DNA from: Candidatus Ozemobacteraceae bacterium
GTDB taxonomy: Bacteria; Muiribacteriota; Ozemobacteria; Ozemobacterales; Ozemobacteraceae
NCBI GenBank assembly: GCA_035373905.1
Contig: DAOSOK010000030.1
Span: 1 to 64,000, forward strand
Direction of reading: 5' to 3'
Length of the DNA: 64,000 nucleotides
The notes below the pieces were generated by a model. The model did not search any database and was not told the origin of the DNA. It saw only the letters and a list, made by a program, of their open reading frames with translations. The stretch's first letter is position 1, and each line of letters starts with the position of its first letter. This document shows positions 46,510 to 55,740 of this stretch, piece by piece. Both the position numbers and the translations under genes were made by a program.

Positions 46510-49080
46510 ATGATATTTCCGAGATGTTGTTTCCGTGTCGGGTGGTTTCGGGAATGGTTCGTGTTCATTCTCGGTCTCGGGCTCTTCCTCCCCGGCATCC
46601 TTTCTGCACAGGAAGCGCACTCCCGGCCCCTGATCGTCGGCTGCGATGCGAACTATCCGCCGTACGAATACCTCGATTCCCAGGGGCGCCCCGCTGGATT
46701 CAACGTCGATCTGATCCGTGAAATCTCCCGCGAGACCGGTCTGGCGTTCGAGATTCGCTCGGGACCATTCCAGGAAATCCGTCAGGCGTTCGAGGCCGGA
46801 ACCATCGATATCCTCGCCGGGTGGGGATACACCCCCGAGCGCGCGAAGAATTTTTTGTTTTCGGTTCATCTGAATCAGATCAGCTGGAGTCTCTTCGTCC
46901 GTACGAGTGGGCCGGTCATCCGGTCGGAGGATGAACTGGAAGGCAAGACGATCATCGCCCAGAAGGGCGACGTCAATTACGATTACTTCGTGTCCCGGAA
47001 CCGGAACGTCCTGGGGGTCGCAAGACCGGAAGACGCCTTCCGTGCCTTACTCGCCGGGCAAGGGGACTGCGCCGTGGTCAACAAGGGAGTCGGGCTGTAT
47101 ATCCTGCACCGCGATCAGATTCAAGGCGTCAGACGGCTCGAGATTAATTTCCATTCTCTTCGATATTGTATCGCTCTGCATAAAGGAAACGAGGAACTCC
47201 TGGGACGGATCAACGAAGCCATTTTCGTGCTCAAGGAGTCGGGGCGATTCCAGGAAATCTACGACCGCCATTTCGGCCTCCTCGAACGCAAAGAGACCAC
47301 GCTGTACGATGTTCTGAAGAGCGCCCTCATCGTTCTGGTGCCGATCGGGGCGTTGTTTCTGGCGATCCTTGCCTGGACATTCTCCCTGCGCAGCCAGGTT
47401 CGCCGGCAGACGCAGAGCCTGGCAGCCAGCGAGAAACGGTTTCGTTCCCTCTTCGAGGATTCTCCGGCCGCCATCTGGGAGGAAGACTTTTCCGCCATCC
47501 ATGCGCATTTCACGGCGCTTCGCCAGCGGGGCGTTTCTGACTTTCGGCAGTACTGGCAGGAACATCCCGAGGAGATTCCCGTCCTGGCCGGAAAAGTGAA
47601 GGTCATTACCCTCAACAAGGCAAGCATTCAGATTCTCGGCGGCAATCGGAAAGAAGATATCCTGCCCAACCTTCCTCAATACTTCACCCCGCAGACCATG
47701 GAAGTCTTCAAAGAGGAACTGATCGCCCTGGCTTCGGGCGAAACCATCTTCCGAAGCGAAGTGCCCCTGAAGAACCTGCGGGGAGAACAGATCAATGTCG
47801 AACTGGTTCTGATGGTTCATCCCGATTTCGACAGTGATCTCTCGAAGGTTCTGGTGTCATTCATCGACATCACCGAACGCAAACTGGCGGAATCCGCCCT
47901 TCGTGAGGCGCAAAAAATGGAGAGCATCGGAACGCTCGCCGGCGGAATCGCCCACGATTTCAACAATCTTCTCACCGTCATCCACGGTCATTCATCCCTG
48001 GCTCTCCATACGCTTTCGAAGGACAGCGAGGCGGCCAGGCATATCGAAAAGGCGATAACGGCGACCAGGCGGGGAGCCGATCTGACCAGGCAGCTGCTGG
48101 CCTACGCCGGCAAGGGGCGATTCGTCATCGAAACGATCGATCTGAACCGGCTGGTCGAAGAAAACACGCAGATATTGAGAACGGTCGTCCCGCGCAATGC
48201 CAGTCTGAACTTCGAGTTTGGAAAACCGTCTCCGTTCCTGAAGGGCGATATCGGGCAGATTCAGCAGATCATCATGAACCTCATCATCAATGCCGGCGAG
48301 GCGATCGGTTCCCAGACAGGGTCGGTGACGGTGCGAACCGGCGTTGTCGATCTCGCCCGAGATGATACGAAATACCAGAAATACTCCCGAACGCCCCTTC
48401 CCCCGGGGAAATACGCTCTGTTGCAGGTTGCCGACACCGGCAAAGGCATCAGGGCCCAGGACCTCGATCAGATCTTCGACCCATTCTTCACCACCAAGTT
48501 CACCGGTCGCGGACTCGGACTGGCGGCGATACTCGGGATCGTCCGTGGACACCAGGGGGGAATCTTTCTCCAGAGTTCGGAAGGGCGCGGAACCCTGTTC
48601 GAACTGGTGTTTCCCCTGGCGGAACCGGCCGCGGAGGACGAGCCAAAGCGACCTCTTCAGCCCGACTGCAACGGCCGGGGAAAAACCATCCTGGTGATCG
48701 ATGATGAGGCGCCCGTCATCGAGGTGTTGTCGCAGATTCTCGCCGGGTCCAACTTCACCGTTCTTTCGTCGCAATCGCCCCTCGAAGGGATCGAGCTTTT
48801 CCGACGGCATCACCGGGAGATTTCCCTGGTGCTCCTCGATTATTCGATGCCGGAGATGGACGGAAAAGCCGCGTTCGACGCGCTGACAGCGATCGATACG
48901 ACCGTCAGGGTCATCATCTGCTCGGGATATTCCGAGGAGTCGCTTTCCTCATCCTTCGTCGGACCGCGGCCGGCGGCATTTTTTCAGAAACCGTATGACC
49001 TGTCGGGGCTGGTGCAAAAGATCTCCGCGCTGGCAGTCTCAGGATCGGACGCGGGGAACGACACGGCATTCCGGCCGTAA
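46510..49080 (+). CDS. Hybrid sensor histidine kinase with periplasmic solute-binding domain, PAS and receiver
   Basis: 856 residues. A signal helix is followed by a family 3 solute-binding domain (about 40-265: VGCDANYPPYEYLDSQGRPAGFNVDLI, key residues YPPYEY and GFNVDL), a membrane helix (ALIVLVPIGALFLAILAWTFS), a PAS-like domain (about 305-460), a HisKA domain with His482 in GIAHDFNNLL, an HATPase with MNLIINAGEAI, DTGKGI and GRGLGLAA, and a receiver with Asp731-Asp732, phospho-acceptor Asp777 (LLDYSMPEMDG) and Lys827. All catalytic residues are present. It probably senses an amino acid or similar small molecule. No separate response regulator with an output domain is adjacent. Confidence 0.93.
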   Translation: MIFPRCCFRVGWFREWFVFILGLGLFLPGILSAQEAHSRPLIVGCDANYPPYEYLDSQGRPAGFNVDLIREISRETGLAFEIRSGPFQEIRQAFEAGTIDILAGWGYTPERAKNFLFSVHLNQISWSLFVRTSGPVIRSEDELEGKTIIAQKGDVNYDYFVSRNRNVLGVARPEDAFRALLAGQGDCAVVNKGVGLYILHRDQIQGVRRLEINFHSLRYCIALHKGNEELLGRINEAIFVLKESGRFQEIYDRHFGLLERKETTLYDVLKSALIVLVPIGALFLAILAWTFSLRSQVRRQTQSLAASEKRFRSLFEDSPAAIWEEDFSAIHAHFTALRQRGVSDFRQYWQEHPEEIPVLAGKVKVITLNKASIQILGGNRKEDILPNLPQYFTPQTMEVFKEELIALASGETIFRSEVPLKNLRGEQINVELVLMVHPDFDSDLSKVLVSFIDITERKLAESALREAQKMESIGTLAGGIAHDFNNLLTVIHGHSSLALHTLSKDSEAARHIEKAITATRRGADLTRQLLAYAGKGRFVIETIDLNRLVEENTQILRTVVPRNASLNFEFGKPSPFLKGDIGQIQQIIMNLIINAGEAIGSQTGSVTVRTGVVDLARDDTKYQKYSRTPLPPGKYALLQVADTGKGIRAQDLDQIFDPFFTTKFTGRGLGLAAILGIVRGHQGGIFLQSSEGRGTLFELVFPLAEPAAEDEPKRPLQPDCNGRGKTILVIDDEAPVIEVLSQILAGSNFTVLSSQSPLEGIELFRRHHREISLVLLDYSMPEMDGKAAFDALTAIDTTVRVIICSGYSEESLSSSFVGPRPAAFFQKPYDLSGLVQKISALAVSGSDAGNDTAFRP

Positions 49081-49229
49081 TGATATATCGAGCGTTGTAT
49101 TTTTTTGATCCGTCCCACCGGGCGAACATCATGTTCTTGTGCGGGATTCATTTTCCATCTATCTTGGGATGGAACAGACGGTCGCTCTTCGAACACGCCC
49201 GGCCCCAACTCGGCCGTACAGGAGGTCTC

Positions 49230-51308
49230 ATGCGAAGCTTTGCATCCCGAGTGCTCGGTGCGATCACCGTCCTGGTGATGGCGGCGTTTTTCATCGGCCT
49301 GGCGACGCCGGACCCGGCCTTTTCCCGGGCGGGTGGCGGCCATTCCTACTCGTCGGGCGGCCATTCTTCGGGCTCGTCATCGAAGAAAAGCTCCTCCGGC
49401 TGGAGCAGCAAGAAATCGAGCAACTCAAGCCATTCTAAGAGCAGAAGCAGGAGTTCCGGGCCATCCACGCCGATGACCCCCGGCGAAGCGACATTCTTTT
49501 TGGTGGTCATGGTCATCTGCGGATTCGTCGTCGCGGTGAAAATCTATGCCGATTACGTCAAGAAGGGCCCGGTCGGCACGGATTGGACGGACGTCGAGAA
49601 GGTTCAGCGGCAGTTTTCCAAGCTCCGCACACAACCGGCCTCGGCCAGGATAAAAGCCCTCGGTGAATTGAAACTCCGCGATCCCAACTGGAACGAGATG
49701 CGTTTTCTGGAACGAGCAAAGCAAGGATTTTCCCGCATCCAGGACGCCTGGTCGAAGCAGGATCTGAGCCCCGTTCAGGGTTTTCTTTCGGATGGCGTGT
49801 ATGAGCGTTTTTCCATCCAGATCGACGAACAGAAGAGCGACGGCCTCCGGGACCACATGGAAAGTCTCCGTATCCTCAACGCCCGGATCGTCCAGGTGGA
49901 AAGCGGCAGTCGGTTCGATGTACTCCACGTCTCGATCCGCGCTTCCGCCGTCAATTACCGGGTTTCCCTGGCGGGCGGCCGGCGGCTGGACGGCTCGACC
50001 GAGCCCGAGGAGTTCGAGGAGATCTGGTCGTTCCTCCGGAGGCCCGGGAGCAAGACGCTCGAAAAGCCGGGCCTGATCGAAGGTGTCTGTCCCTCGTGCG
50101 GCGCGCCGATCGAAATCGTCCGCGCCGCGAAATGCACGTATTGCCAGACGTTCCTGCGGTCGGGCGAGCACGACTGGGTTCTGGCAGAAATCACCCAGGC
50201 ATGCGAATGGGTCGTCGAAGACGAGAAGCCGAGGCCCGGCCTGGACCGGCTCACGGAAGCCGATCCCGGGTTCAGCGTGCAGCAAATCGAAGACCGTGCA
50301 TCCGTCATGTTCTGGCGGTATTACACGGCGTTCCGGCTCGGAAAGGTCGAGCCGATGCTCAAGCACGCCCATCCCGACTTCATCGGGAAACTGCAGGCGA
50401 AACTCGTTCCGAAAGCCAACGGTTCGCGGATGGCTTACCAGACGGCTGCGGTGGGATCCGTACGCGTTCTGGGCGCGGCGCTCGGGGAATCGACCTCCGC
50501 GCAGTCCTCTTTCGACAAGATTCTGGTCGAGCTCCGGTGGTCCTGGAAGCCTGTCGAGAAAAACGCGAAGGGTCTCGTGATCCCGGGCGGGGAATACCCG
50601 CTGAACTGCACCCAGGTCTTCGTGCTGATCCGCAGGAGCGGGGTCAGGACCGAGATCGGCCTCGCGTTGTCAGGGAGTTGCTGCAAGAGTTGCGGAGCCC
50701 CGGAAACCGACACGGCGGGCACGGTCTGTCAGTACTGCCAGACGCCCCTGAACGAGGGAACGGCGGACTGGATCCTGGAGCAGATCGCTGACCCCCACGC
50801 CCCCGACATCGTCAGGCTGCTGAAATCGCCGCCGGCCGCCCCGCGCCCCGAGGCCGCCTCCCCCAAATGCCCCACCCCGGCCCCCGGTTCGTCCGCAGAC
50901 AGCGTCTCCGCCGGCACCGTCTCCGCCGATACCGCATCCGGCGATATCTTCGAAGTGCGCGGTTCCGCCGACGCCCTGCGCTGGATGACGGCCGTCATCT
51001 TCGCCGACCGGAAGGTCGAGCAGGCCGAACTCGACCTGCTGAAACAGTATGCCCGATCGTACGGTGTTCCCCAGGCGAAGTTCAACGAGATCGTCCTCGC
51101 GGCCCAAGCCGGCAAAGCCGTTCTCCGGCCTCCCGCGAACCGCCAGGAGGTCGCCGCCATCTACCGCGAACTGGTCAGGCTCGCCCTGGCCGACGGCACG
51201 CTGAGCGACACCGAGGAGAAACTGCTGAACGCCTTCTGCCGCCAGGGCAACCTGCCCGCCGACGAAGCCGCCCGCATTCTCGCTTCGGTGAAATCGGCAC
51301 GGATGTAA
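49230..51308 (+). CDS. Tim44-like protein with two zinc ribbons and a TerB-like C-terminus
   Basis: 692 residues from ATG 49230 with AGGAGG six bases upstream. An N-terminal helix (VLGAITVLVMAAFFIGLA), a Gly/Ser/His/Lys-rich stretch (about 30-75) and a second membrane helix (ATFFLVVMVICGFVVAVKIY) are followed by two copies of a unit. Each unit is a Tim44-like domain (LERAKQGFSRIQDAWSKQDL; FWRYYTAFRLGKVEPML) plus a four-Cys ribbon (CPSCGAPI...CTYC at about 287; CCKSCGAPE...CQYC at about 484). The C-terminal 120 residues look like TerB (WMTAVIFADRKVEQAELDLL; LVRLALADGTLSDTEEKLL). Bacterial Tim44 proteins are membrane-associated and of unclear role. Confidence 0.8.
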   Translation: MRSFASRVLGAITVLVMAAFFIGLATPDPAFSRAGGGHSYSSGGHSSGSSSKKSSSGWSSKKSSNSSHSKSRSRSSGPSTPMTPGEATFFLVVMVICGFVVAVKIYADYVKKGPVGTDWTDVEKVQRQFSKLRTQPASARIKALGELKLRDPNWNEMRFLERAKQGFSRIQDAWSKQDLSPVQGFLSDGVYERFSIQIDEQKSDGLRDHMESLRILNARIVQVESGSRFDVLHVSIRASAVNYRVSLAGGRRLDGSTEPEEFEEIWSFLRRPGSKTLEKPGLIEGVCPSCGAPIEIVRAAKCTYCQTFLRSGEHDWVLAEITQACEWVVEDEKPRPGLDRLTEADPGFSVQQIEDRASVMFWRYYTAFRLGKVEPMLKHAHPDFIGKLQAKLVPKANGSRMAYQTAAVGSVRVLGAALGESTSAQSSFDKILVELRWSWKPVEKNAKGLVIPGGEYPLNCTQVFVLIRRSGVRTEIGLALSGSCCKSCGAPETDTAGTVCQYCQTPLNEGTADWILEQIADPHAPDIVRLLKSPPAAPRPEAASPKCPTPAPGSSADSVSAGTVSADTASGDIFEVRGSADALRWMTAVIFADRKVEQAELDLLKQYARSYGVPQAKFNEIVLAAQAGKAVLRPPANRQEVAAIYRELVRLALADGTLSDTEEKLLNAFCRQGNLPADEAARILASVKSARM

Positions 51309-51391
51309 TTATATCATTTACCATACTACCGCAGGGGCGGATCGCACTCTCGAAAAATTTTCCTCCGTGCCTGGTATGTGCGTTTCCGTTT

Positions 51392-51480
51392 GAGAACCAA
51401 TCCGCAGATGGCGCTGATGAAGCATATTTCGCAGATGAACCGCTGAAAACCTCGTTGTTTTCAACGGAGTATTCCCGTGA
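51392..51480. repeat. Dispersed CGCAGATG-type repeat, copy A
   Basis: Common left core AATCCGCAGATGGCGCTGAT at 51399, then TTTCGCAGATGAA, then CTGAAAACCTCGTT, then TTCAACGGAGTAT. Copies B (58139-58254) and C (62292-62365) share these blocks in the same order. The surrounding gap (51309-51598) also holds GCAGGGGCGG near 51330 and no convincing gene. Confidence 0.7.
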
Positions 51481-51598
51481 CTCCGAGGCGCGTGTTTTCA
51501 CGGCCGTGATTTCTTGTGATACGGCCTGAAATGGGGTATAAACAAGGAAATCTCTGCCGGTGCGGCTCGTTTCGCAGCCGGTATTCTGGAGTTGCGAC

Positions 51599-52381
51599 AT
51601 GACGTTGAAACGCGGGATCGGGCACGCCTTTCGAACGGCCGGGGGTGCGGCCCTGCTTGCGATGGCCCTCCTTCTCCTATCGGCGCCGACCGTATCGGCG
51701 CGGAATCCGCTTTCCAGCTACCTGTCTCGTCTGCTCGACGAGAGCCGCGCCGAGATCGCGATCGGCCAGCTTCTCGCCGACGGCTTCATCGCGGAAGTCG
51801 CGCTCAACGCGCAGCCATCCCCCGCAAGCGCTGCCGCCATCGTCCCTGCCACCGCCGACGACGAGTTCATCCGTCGGATCGTGGCGGACCTCTCGTCGAA
51901 ATGCCCCCGTCCGACCCTGCCGTATTCCGTGACGATCATCGATAGTACCGTTCCCGCGGACATCCCCTTCCCCGGCGGGGCGATCGTCATCACGACGGCG
52001 TTGTGGCAGCAGGCGAAGGCGCCCGCCGAAAAGGAGTTTCTCATCGCCCGCAACCTCATGCACGTCGCGCTGCGCCAGCCGATGATCGCCATCAAGCACG
52101 AAGGCCTGTATGCGCGCGCCCTCAAGTTGCTGAAACAGCGCACGCGCGACCCCCAACTGCTTCGTCAGGCGGTGCGCGACTACATGAAGGCCGCAGAAAC
52201 CATGGATCAGAAGCGCGCGGACCGCGAAGGCGTCATGCTCGCCTCGAACCCGGCCGCCGTGCGCGACGGCGGGATCGCGCTTCTCAACCGGCTGACGCAG
52301 ATGCTGTGGCCGTTTCAATTCGGCGCCGTCGACGATTTCCTGGCCCGCATTCGCGCGCTCGAGTTGCTCGCGCTGCCCTGA
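51599..52381 (+). CDS. Exported M48-like protein lacking the zinc-binding motif
   Basis: 260 residues from ATG 51599. A signal peptide (ALLAMALLLLSAPTVSA) precedes a region that follows the M48 layout: PFPGGAIVITTALWQQAK matches the 'PGGYIFV..GLL' strand and helix, and FLIARNLMHVALRQ stands where active members have 'HEIGHVALRH'. Thus His-Glu is replaced by Arg151-Asn152 and only His155 remains. Downstream QKRADREGVML matches 'EADRLG', with the ligand Glu replaced by Gln. The frame is intact, so the protein is probably a non-catalytic relative used for binding. A normal M48 protease is encoded at 42104. Confidence 0.6.
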   Translation: MTLKRGIGHAFRTAGGAALLAMALLLLSAPTVSARNPLSSYLSRLLDESRAEIAIGQLLADGFIAEVALNAQPSPASAAAIVPATADDEFIRRIVADLSSKCPRPTLPYSVTIIDSTVPADIPFPGGAIVITTALWQQAKAPAEKEFLIARNLMHVALRQPMIAIKHEGLYARALKLLKQRTRDPQLLRQAVRDYMKAAETMDQKRADREGVMLASNPAAVRDGGIALLNRLTQMLWPFQFGAVDDFLARIRALELLALP

Positions 52382-52407
52382 TATATATACGTGGAATTAT
52401 ATAGCAA

Positions 52408-54777
52408 ATGACTGACGAGGGCTGGCTCAGACAACCCAGGGAGCTCGTGACCGACCAGGATCCCTGGATTCGCCGTCTCGCTCTCGCCGAGCTCGCCCGG
52501 GCGCCGCTGGCTATCGACCGCGAACTGTTCGAGGAACATCTCTTCAGCTCCGACCCAACGCTCGCCCTGCCCGCATTCCTCGGCCTGAGGCGCCTCTGCC
52601 CGCCGCCCCCCCTGATGGACGAGGCATGGCGCGACATCTTCGGAGAGGCGATCGACCTGCTCGGGAAGCGTGCGGCGAGCGGCCCCCTGCCCCTCCGGGC
52701 CGCCGCGATCCAGGCGCTCGCGTTCGCGCCGGGCGGCGTCTCCGACCTGTTGCTCGACCGGCTGACCGCCTCCGCCGTCGACGAGACGCCCCTCGAAGCC
52801 CCGATCTGGAGCGAACCGCCCCAGCTTCCCCTCATCCAGGATGGGTGCGGAGCGGGTGATCACTCGGCCTCCCTGGCTCTTCTCCTCGGCGCCGCCATGC
52901 GCTCCGGTTCCCGGGCCTCTCGCATCGCACGCCTGCTCGCCGACGGCGACGAGTCGCGGTGCATCCCCGCGCTCCTCGCCCTCCAGGCGTTCCCTCAGCC
53001 CGAACTGGCCGAGCGCGTCCTCCCGCTAGTCCGCGCGCCCTCGACCCGCGTCGCCGCCGAGGCGGCCCGGGCCCTGCTCGCCTGCGGCGGGAAGCGTGTC
53101 TTCCTGCTTCTGCTCTCGCTCGTCGCCGACACGGCCGAACCGGCCCGCAAGGCGTATCTGCTGCCCCTCGTCGCCCGCACAGGCCGGCCCGAGGTCTGGA
53201 AGCTGCTCACGACTCACCTGGCCCACGCCGACCCGCGCGTGCGGAAGGCCGCGATCGGAGCCGCCGCGGGCCTCGCCGTCCCCGCGCAGCAGCGCGCCAC
53301 CGCCCTGACGCCGCTTCTCGCCGATGCCGATCCGTCGGTCGTCGCCGAAGCGGCGCGGGTGTTGTGGCCGCTCGGTTCGATGGAGGCGCTCTCGAAACTC
53401 GAAGAGATGATCCGGCGCCACGACGCCGCTCACCGAGCGCTCGCGGCAGACGCCCTCGGCGGCCTCCCCCCGGCGCCGGCCATCCCGATCCTCGTCGAAC
53501 AGATCGCGCGCGAGCGGCACGGCGATGTCCTGCGGGCGCTTCTCCTCTCGCTCCGCCGGTTGCTGCCGAAAGCCGCGCCCCAGACGGCAATCACCGAGCG
53601 GCTCCTTCCGACCCTGCGCCGGCTGCTCGACGCGTCCGACCCCTTCCTCCGCAGCCAGACCGCCGTCCTGGCCGGTCTTCTCGGTCCAGCCGCCGAAGAC
53701 ATCATCCTGACCTGTCTCGAAAAGCCCGAGCACCCGCACGTGCTCGCCTCACTGCTCGGGGCTTTGCGCCGCATCGGCAGCTCGCGTCTGCTCGTCCTAG
53801 CACGCTTCTCCGACCATCCCGACCCGCGGGTGCGCGCGAACCTGATGGAGACGATGCTGTTCAGCGGCCCCGGGGCCGTTCCCTATCTGACGAACGGGCT
53901 CCGCGACCCGGCCCCCCGCGTCCGCGCCGCCGCCGCGAAGGGCCTCTTCCAGCTCGGACAGCTCGAGGTCGTCCCCCTGCTGACCCGCATGCTTCTCATT
54001 CCCTCGCCGGTCCCGGTGCTCTCGGCCTGCCATGCCCTCGGCCAGCTGATGCGCCTCCAGCCGCCGACCCTGCGCTCGGACCATCCGTTGTCCCTCTCGC
54101 TCTCCCGGGAAGCCCGCCGCCGCCGGCCACCGGCCGTCGCCGGCCCCGTCGTCCTGCGCGATCCCTCGCTCCCGGATCTCTTCGAGAAACTGAGCGGAAC
54201 CGCGAACGATACGAACGCCACGATCGAGATCCTCCAGCACCACGTAAAGGCGCACCCGACCTCCCGGGCGGCTCGACGCATGCTGGCCGCCGTGTTCGCC
54301 GGCATGGACCGCGCCGCGCCGGCCCTCTCGCTCATCGAGAGCTGCCTCGCCGAACAACCGGGCGTTCTGGCCGATCTGCTCGACGCATACCGCCTCGCCA
54401 TGCGCGTCGGGGACCTCCCCCGCGCCGAGCGGCTCGGCCACAAGGTTCGCGACACCTACGGAGCCCTCCTCGACGCCTGCCTCGAACTGGCCCACTCGAG
54501 CCGGGGCGGACCCGCCGACCAGCTGCTCGACAGGCTCTTCAACCTGCGCGAGCCGTCCATGAATCTCTACAGCGCCATGATCCAGCTCAAGGCCAAGCAG
54601 GGCGACGTCGAAACGGTGCTCGACCTGCTCGCGGAACTCCTGCTGGCCCGCCCGGGAAACGCCACCGTCGCCGCTCGCCTCGCCGCGAACCTCCCGCCGG
54701 CCCTCTCCGAGCTCAAATCCGCCCTCGCCCAGTATGCCCGCGCCACCGCCGGCTCCTCCTCTCCCATCCCGGCCTGA
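52408..54777 (+). CDS. HEAT-repeat protein
   Basis: 789 residues, no signal peptide. Repeated helix pairs of the HEAT type fill residues about 15-600, for example DQDPWIRRLALAELARAPL, STRVAAEAARALLACG, HADPRVRKAAIGAAAGLA, ADPSVVAEAARVLWPLG, HPDPRVRANLMETMLFSG and DPAPRVRAAAAKGLFQLG. The C-terminal 180 residues look TPR-like (AHPTSRAARRMLAAVFAGM; RVGDLPRAERLGHKV). Such proteins act as scaffolds. It starts 26 bp after the M48-like gene, past an A+T-rich spacer (ATATATATAC) with no good ribosome site. Confidence 0.85.
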   Translation: MTDEGWLRQPRELVTDQDPWIRRLALAELARAPLAIDRELFEEHLFSSDPTLALPAFLGLRRLCPPPPLMDEAWRDIFGEAIDLLGKRAASGPLPLRAAAIQALAFAPGGVSDLLLDRLTASAVDETPLEAPIWSEPPQLPLIQDGCGAGDHSASLALLLGAAMRSGSRASRIARLLADGDESRCIPALLALQAFPQPELAERVLPLVRAPSTRVAAEAARALLACGGKRVFLLLLSLVADTAEPARKAYLLPLVARTGRPEVWKLLTTHLAHADPRVRKAAIGAAAGLAVPAQQRATALTPLLADADPSVVAEAARVLWPLGSMEALSKLEEMIRRHDAAHRALAADALGGLPPAPAIPILVEQIARERHGDVLRALLLSLRRLLPKAAPQTAITERLLPTLRRLLDASDPFLRSQTAVLAGLLGPAAEDIILTCLEKPEHPHVLASLLGALRRIGSSRLLVLARFSDHPDPRVRANLMETMLFSGPGAVPYLTNGLRDPAPRVRAAAAKGLFQLGQLEVVPLLTRMLLIPSPVPVLSACHALGQLMRLQPPTLRSDHPLSLSLSREARRRRPPAVAGPVVLRDPSLPDLFEKLSGTANDTNATIEILQHHVKAHPTSRAARRMLAAVFAGMDRAAPALSLIESCLAEQPGVLADLLDAYRLAMRVGDLPRAERLGHKVRDTYGALLDACLELAHSSRGGPADQLLDRLFNLREPSMNLYSAMIQLKAKQGDVETVLDLLAELLLARPGNATVAARLAANLPPALSELKSALAQYARATAGSSSPIPA

Positions 54778-54869
54778 ACCCGCCGCGGTTTCCAACGGTC
54801 TGCCGGAATGGGTGTGCCACCCGCCCCGCGGCGCACACCGGCGATCGTGAGACCATTTTATATTCGATT

Positions 54870-54908
54870 AAAAATACAACCCGGCCGCGAGATCCGGCCG
54901 GGTTGTAT
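54870..54908 (-). terminator. Rho-independent terminator of the slyD-like gene
   Basis: ATACAACCCGGCC pairs with GGCCGGGTTGTAT around a short loop (54874-54908). On the minus strand the stem is followed by TTTTT, the right order for a gene ending at 54945. On the plus strand no T-run follows. The rest of 54778-54944 holds no gene. Confidence 0.8.
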
Positions 54909-54944
54909 GACGACTATTCTACAATTATCCGTATATGCTGCGCC

Positions 54945-55523
54945 TCAGTGTCCGCCGCAACCGCCGCAGCCGCCGTGGCCGTCTCCGTGGTCGTGAGCGC
55001 CGCAGCAGCCGCCCTCATGCTCCCCGCCGCAGCAACCGTCGTCGCAACACCCCTCGTCGGCATTCGCCCAAGCTTCGCTGCCCGGCTCGCCCTCTTCGAG
55101 GATGTCGACGACGCGCAGTTTGAACGTCAGGGCCTCGCCGGCCAGGGGATGGTTCAGGTCGAGAGTCACATGCGTGTCGGTCACCTTCTTGATGACGGCC
55201 GGCATGTGATGCCCTTCAGGGGTCTGAAGCGCCAGCTGGAGGCCGACGGCGGGCTCGAAGTTCCACTCGGTGCCCTTGCGCTCGATCGTAAAGACGCGCT
55301 TCTCGTCGCGATCGCCGTAGGCGTCGGCCGGCGGGATGGTGACGGTGCGCTCCTGATCGAGATTCATTCCGAGGAGGGCGCGGTCGAAGCCGGGAATGAC
55401 ATGGCCCTGGCCGACCTGGAAGCGGAGGGGATCGCGCCCCTCGCTGCTGTCGAAAATCTCACCGCTTTCGAGCGTCCCGGTGTAATGGACCGCGACGAGG
55501 CTGTTCTTGTTCACTGTACGCAT
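54945..55523 (-). CDS. slyD: SlyD-type FKBP peptidyl-prolyl isomerase with a metal-binding tail
   Basis: 192 residues from ATG 55523 with AAAGGA upstream; longer starts run through non-coding DNA. The FKBP part has VAVHYTGTLESGEIFDSS, DPLRFQVGQGHVIPGFDRALLGM and, after the inserted flap domain (IF: RVFTIERKGTEWNFEPAVGLQLAL), HPLAGEALTFKLRVVDI. The last 35 residues are rich in Cys, His and Gly (GCCDDGCCGG, HGGCGGCGGH), as in Ni-binding SlyD proteins. It folds proteins and may deliver nickel. A terminator follows. Confidence 0.93.
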   Translation of the reverse strand: MRTVNKNSLVAVHYTGTLESGEIFDSSEGRDPLRFQVGQGHVIPGFDRALLGMNLDQERTVTIPPADAYGDRDEKRVFTIERKGTEWNFEPAVGLQLALQTPEGHHMPAVIKKVTDTHVTLDLNHPLAGEALTFKLRVVDILEEGEPGSEAWANADEGCCDDGCCGGEHEGGCCGAHDHGDGHGGCGGCGGH

Positions 55524-55740
55524 ATTCTTGTTCCTTTCAACATCTTCAACGACTTCACCGGCAACACAACCCCTGCCGCATCGCGGTGTTCCCTTCAATG
55601 TACCGCACCGAACGCTCTTTTGCAAGGCGCCTGTCAAGCGCTCCCGCCATGCGAAAATTTTCCCGAAAACCGAAGCGCGCCTTTCCCGGTATGGATATAA
55701 TGACGGGAAAGACAGATCGTGAATCGGAGCGAGGTATATC

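Noticed and set aside
52959..55700. 913-residue plus-strand open frame
   Set aside because: Out of frame with the HEAT gene and antisense to slyD; Pro/Arg/Ala-rich shadow with no signal or motif.
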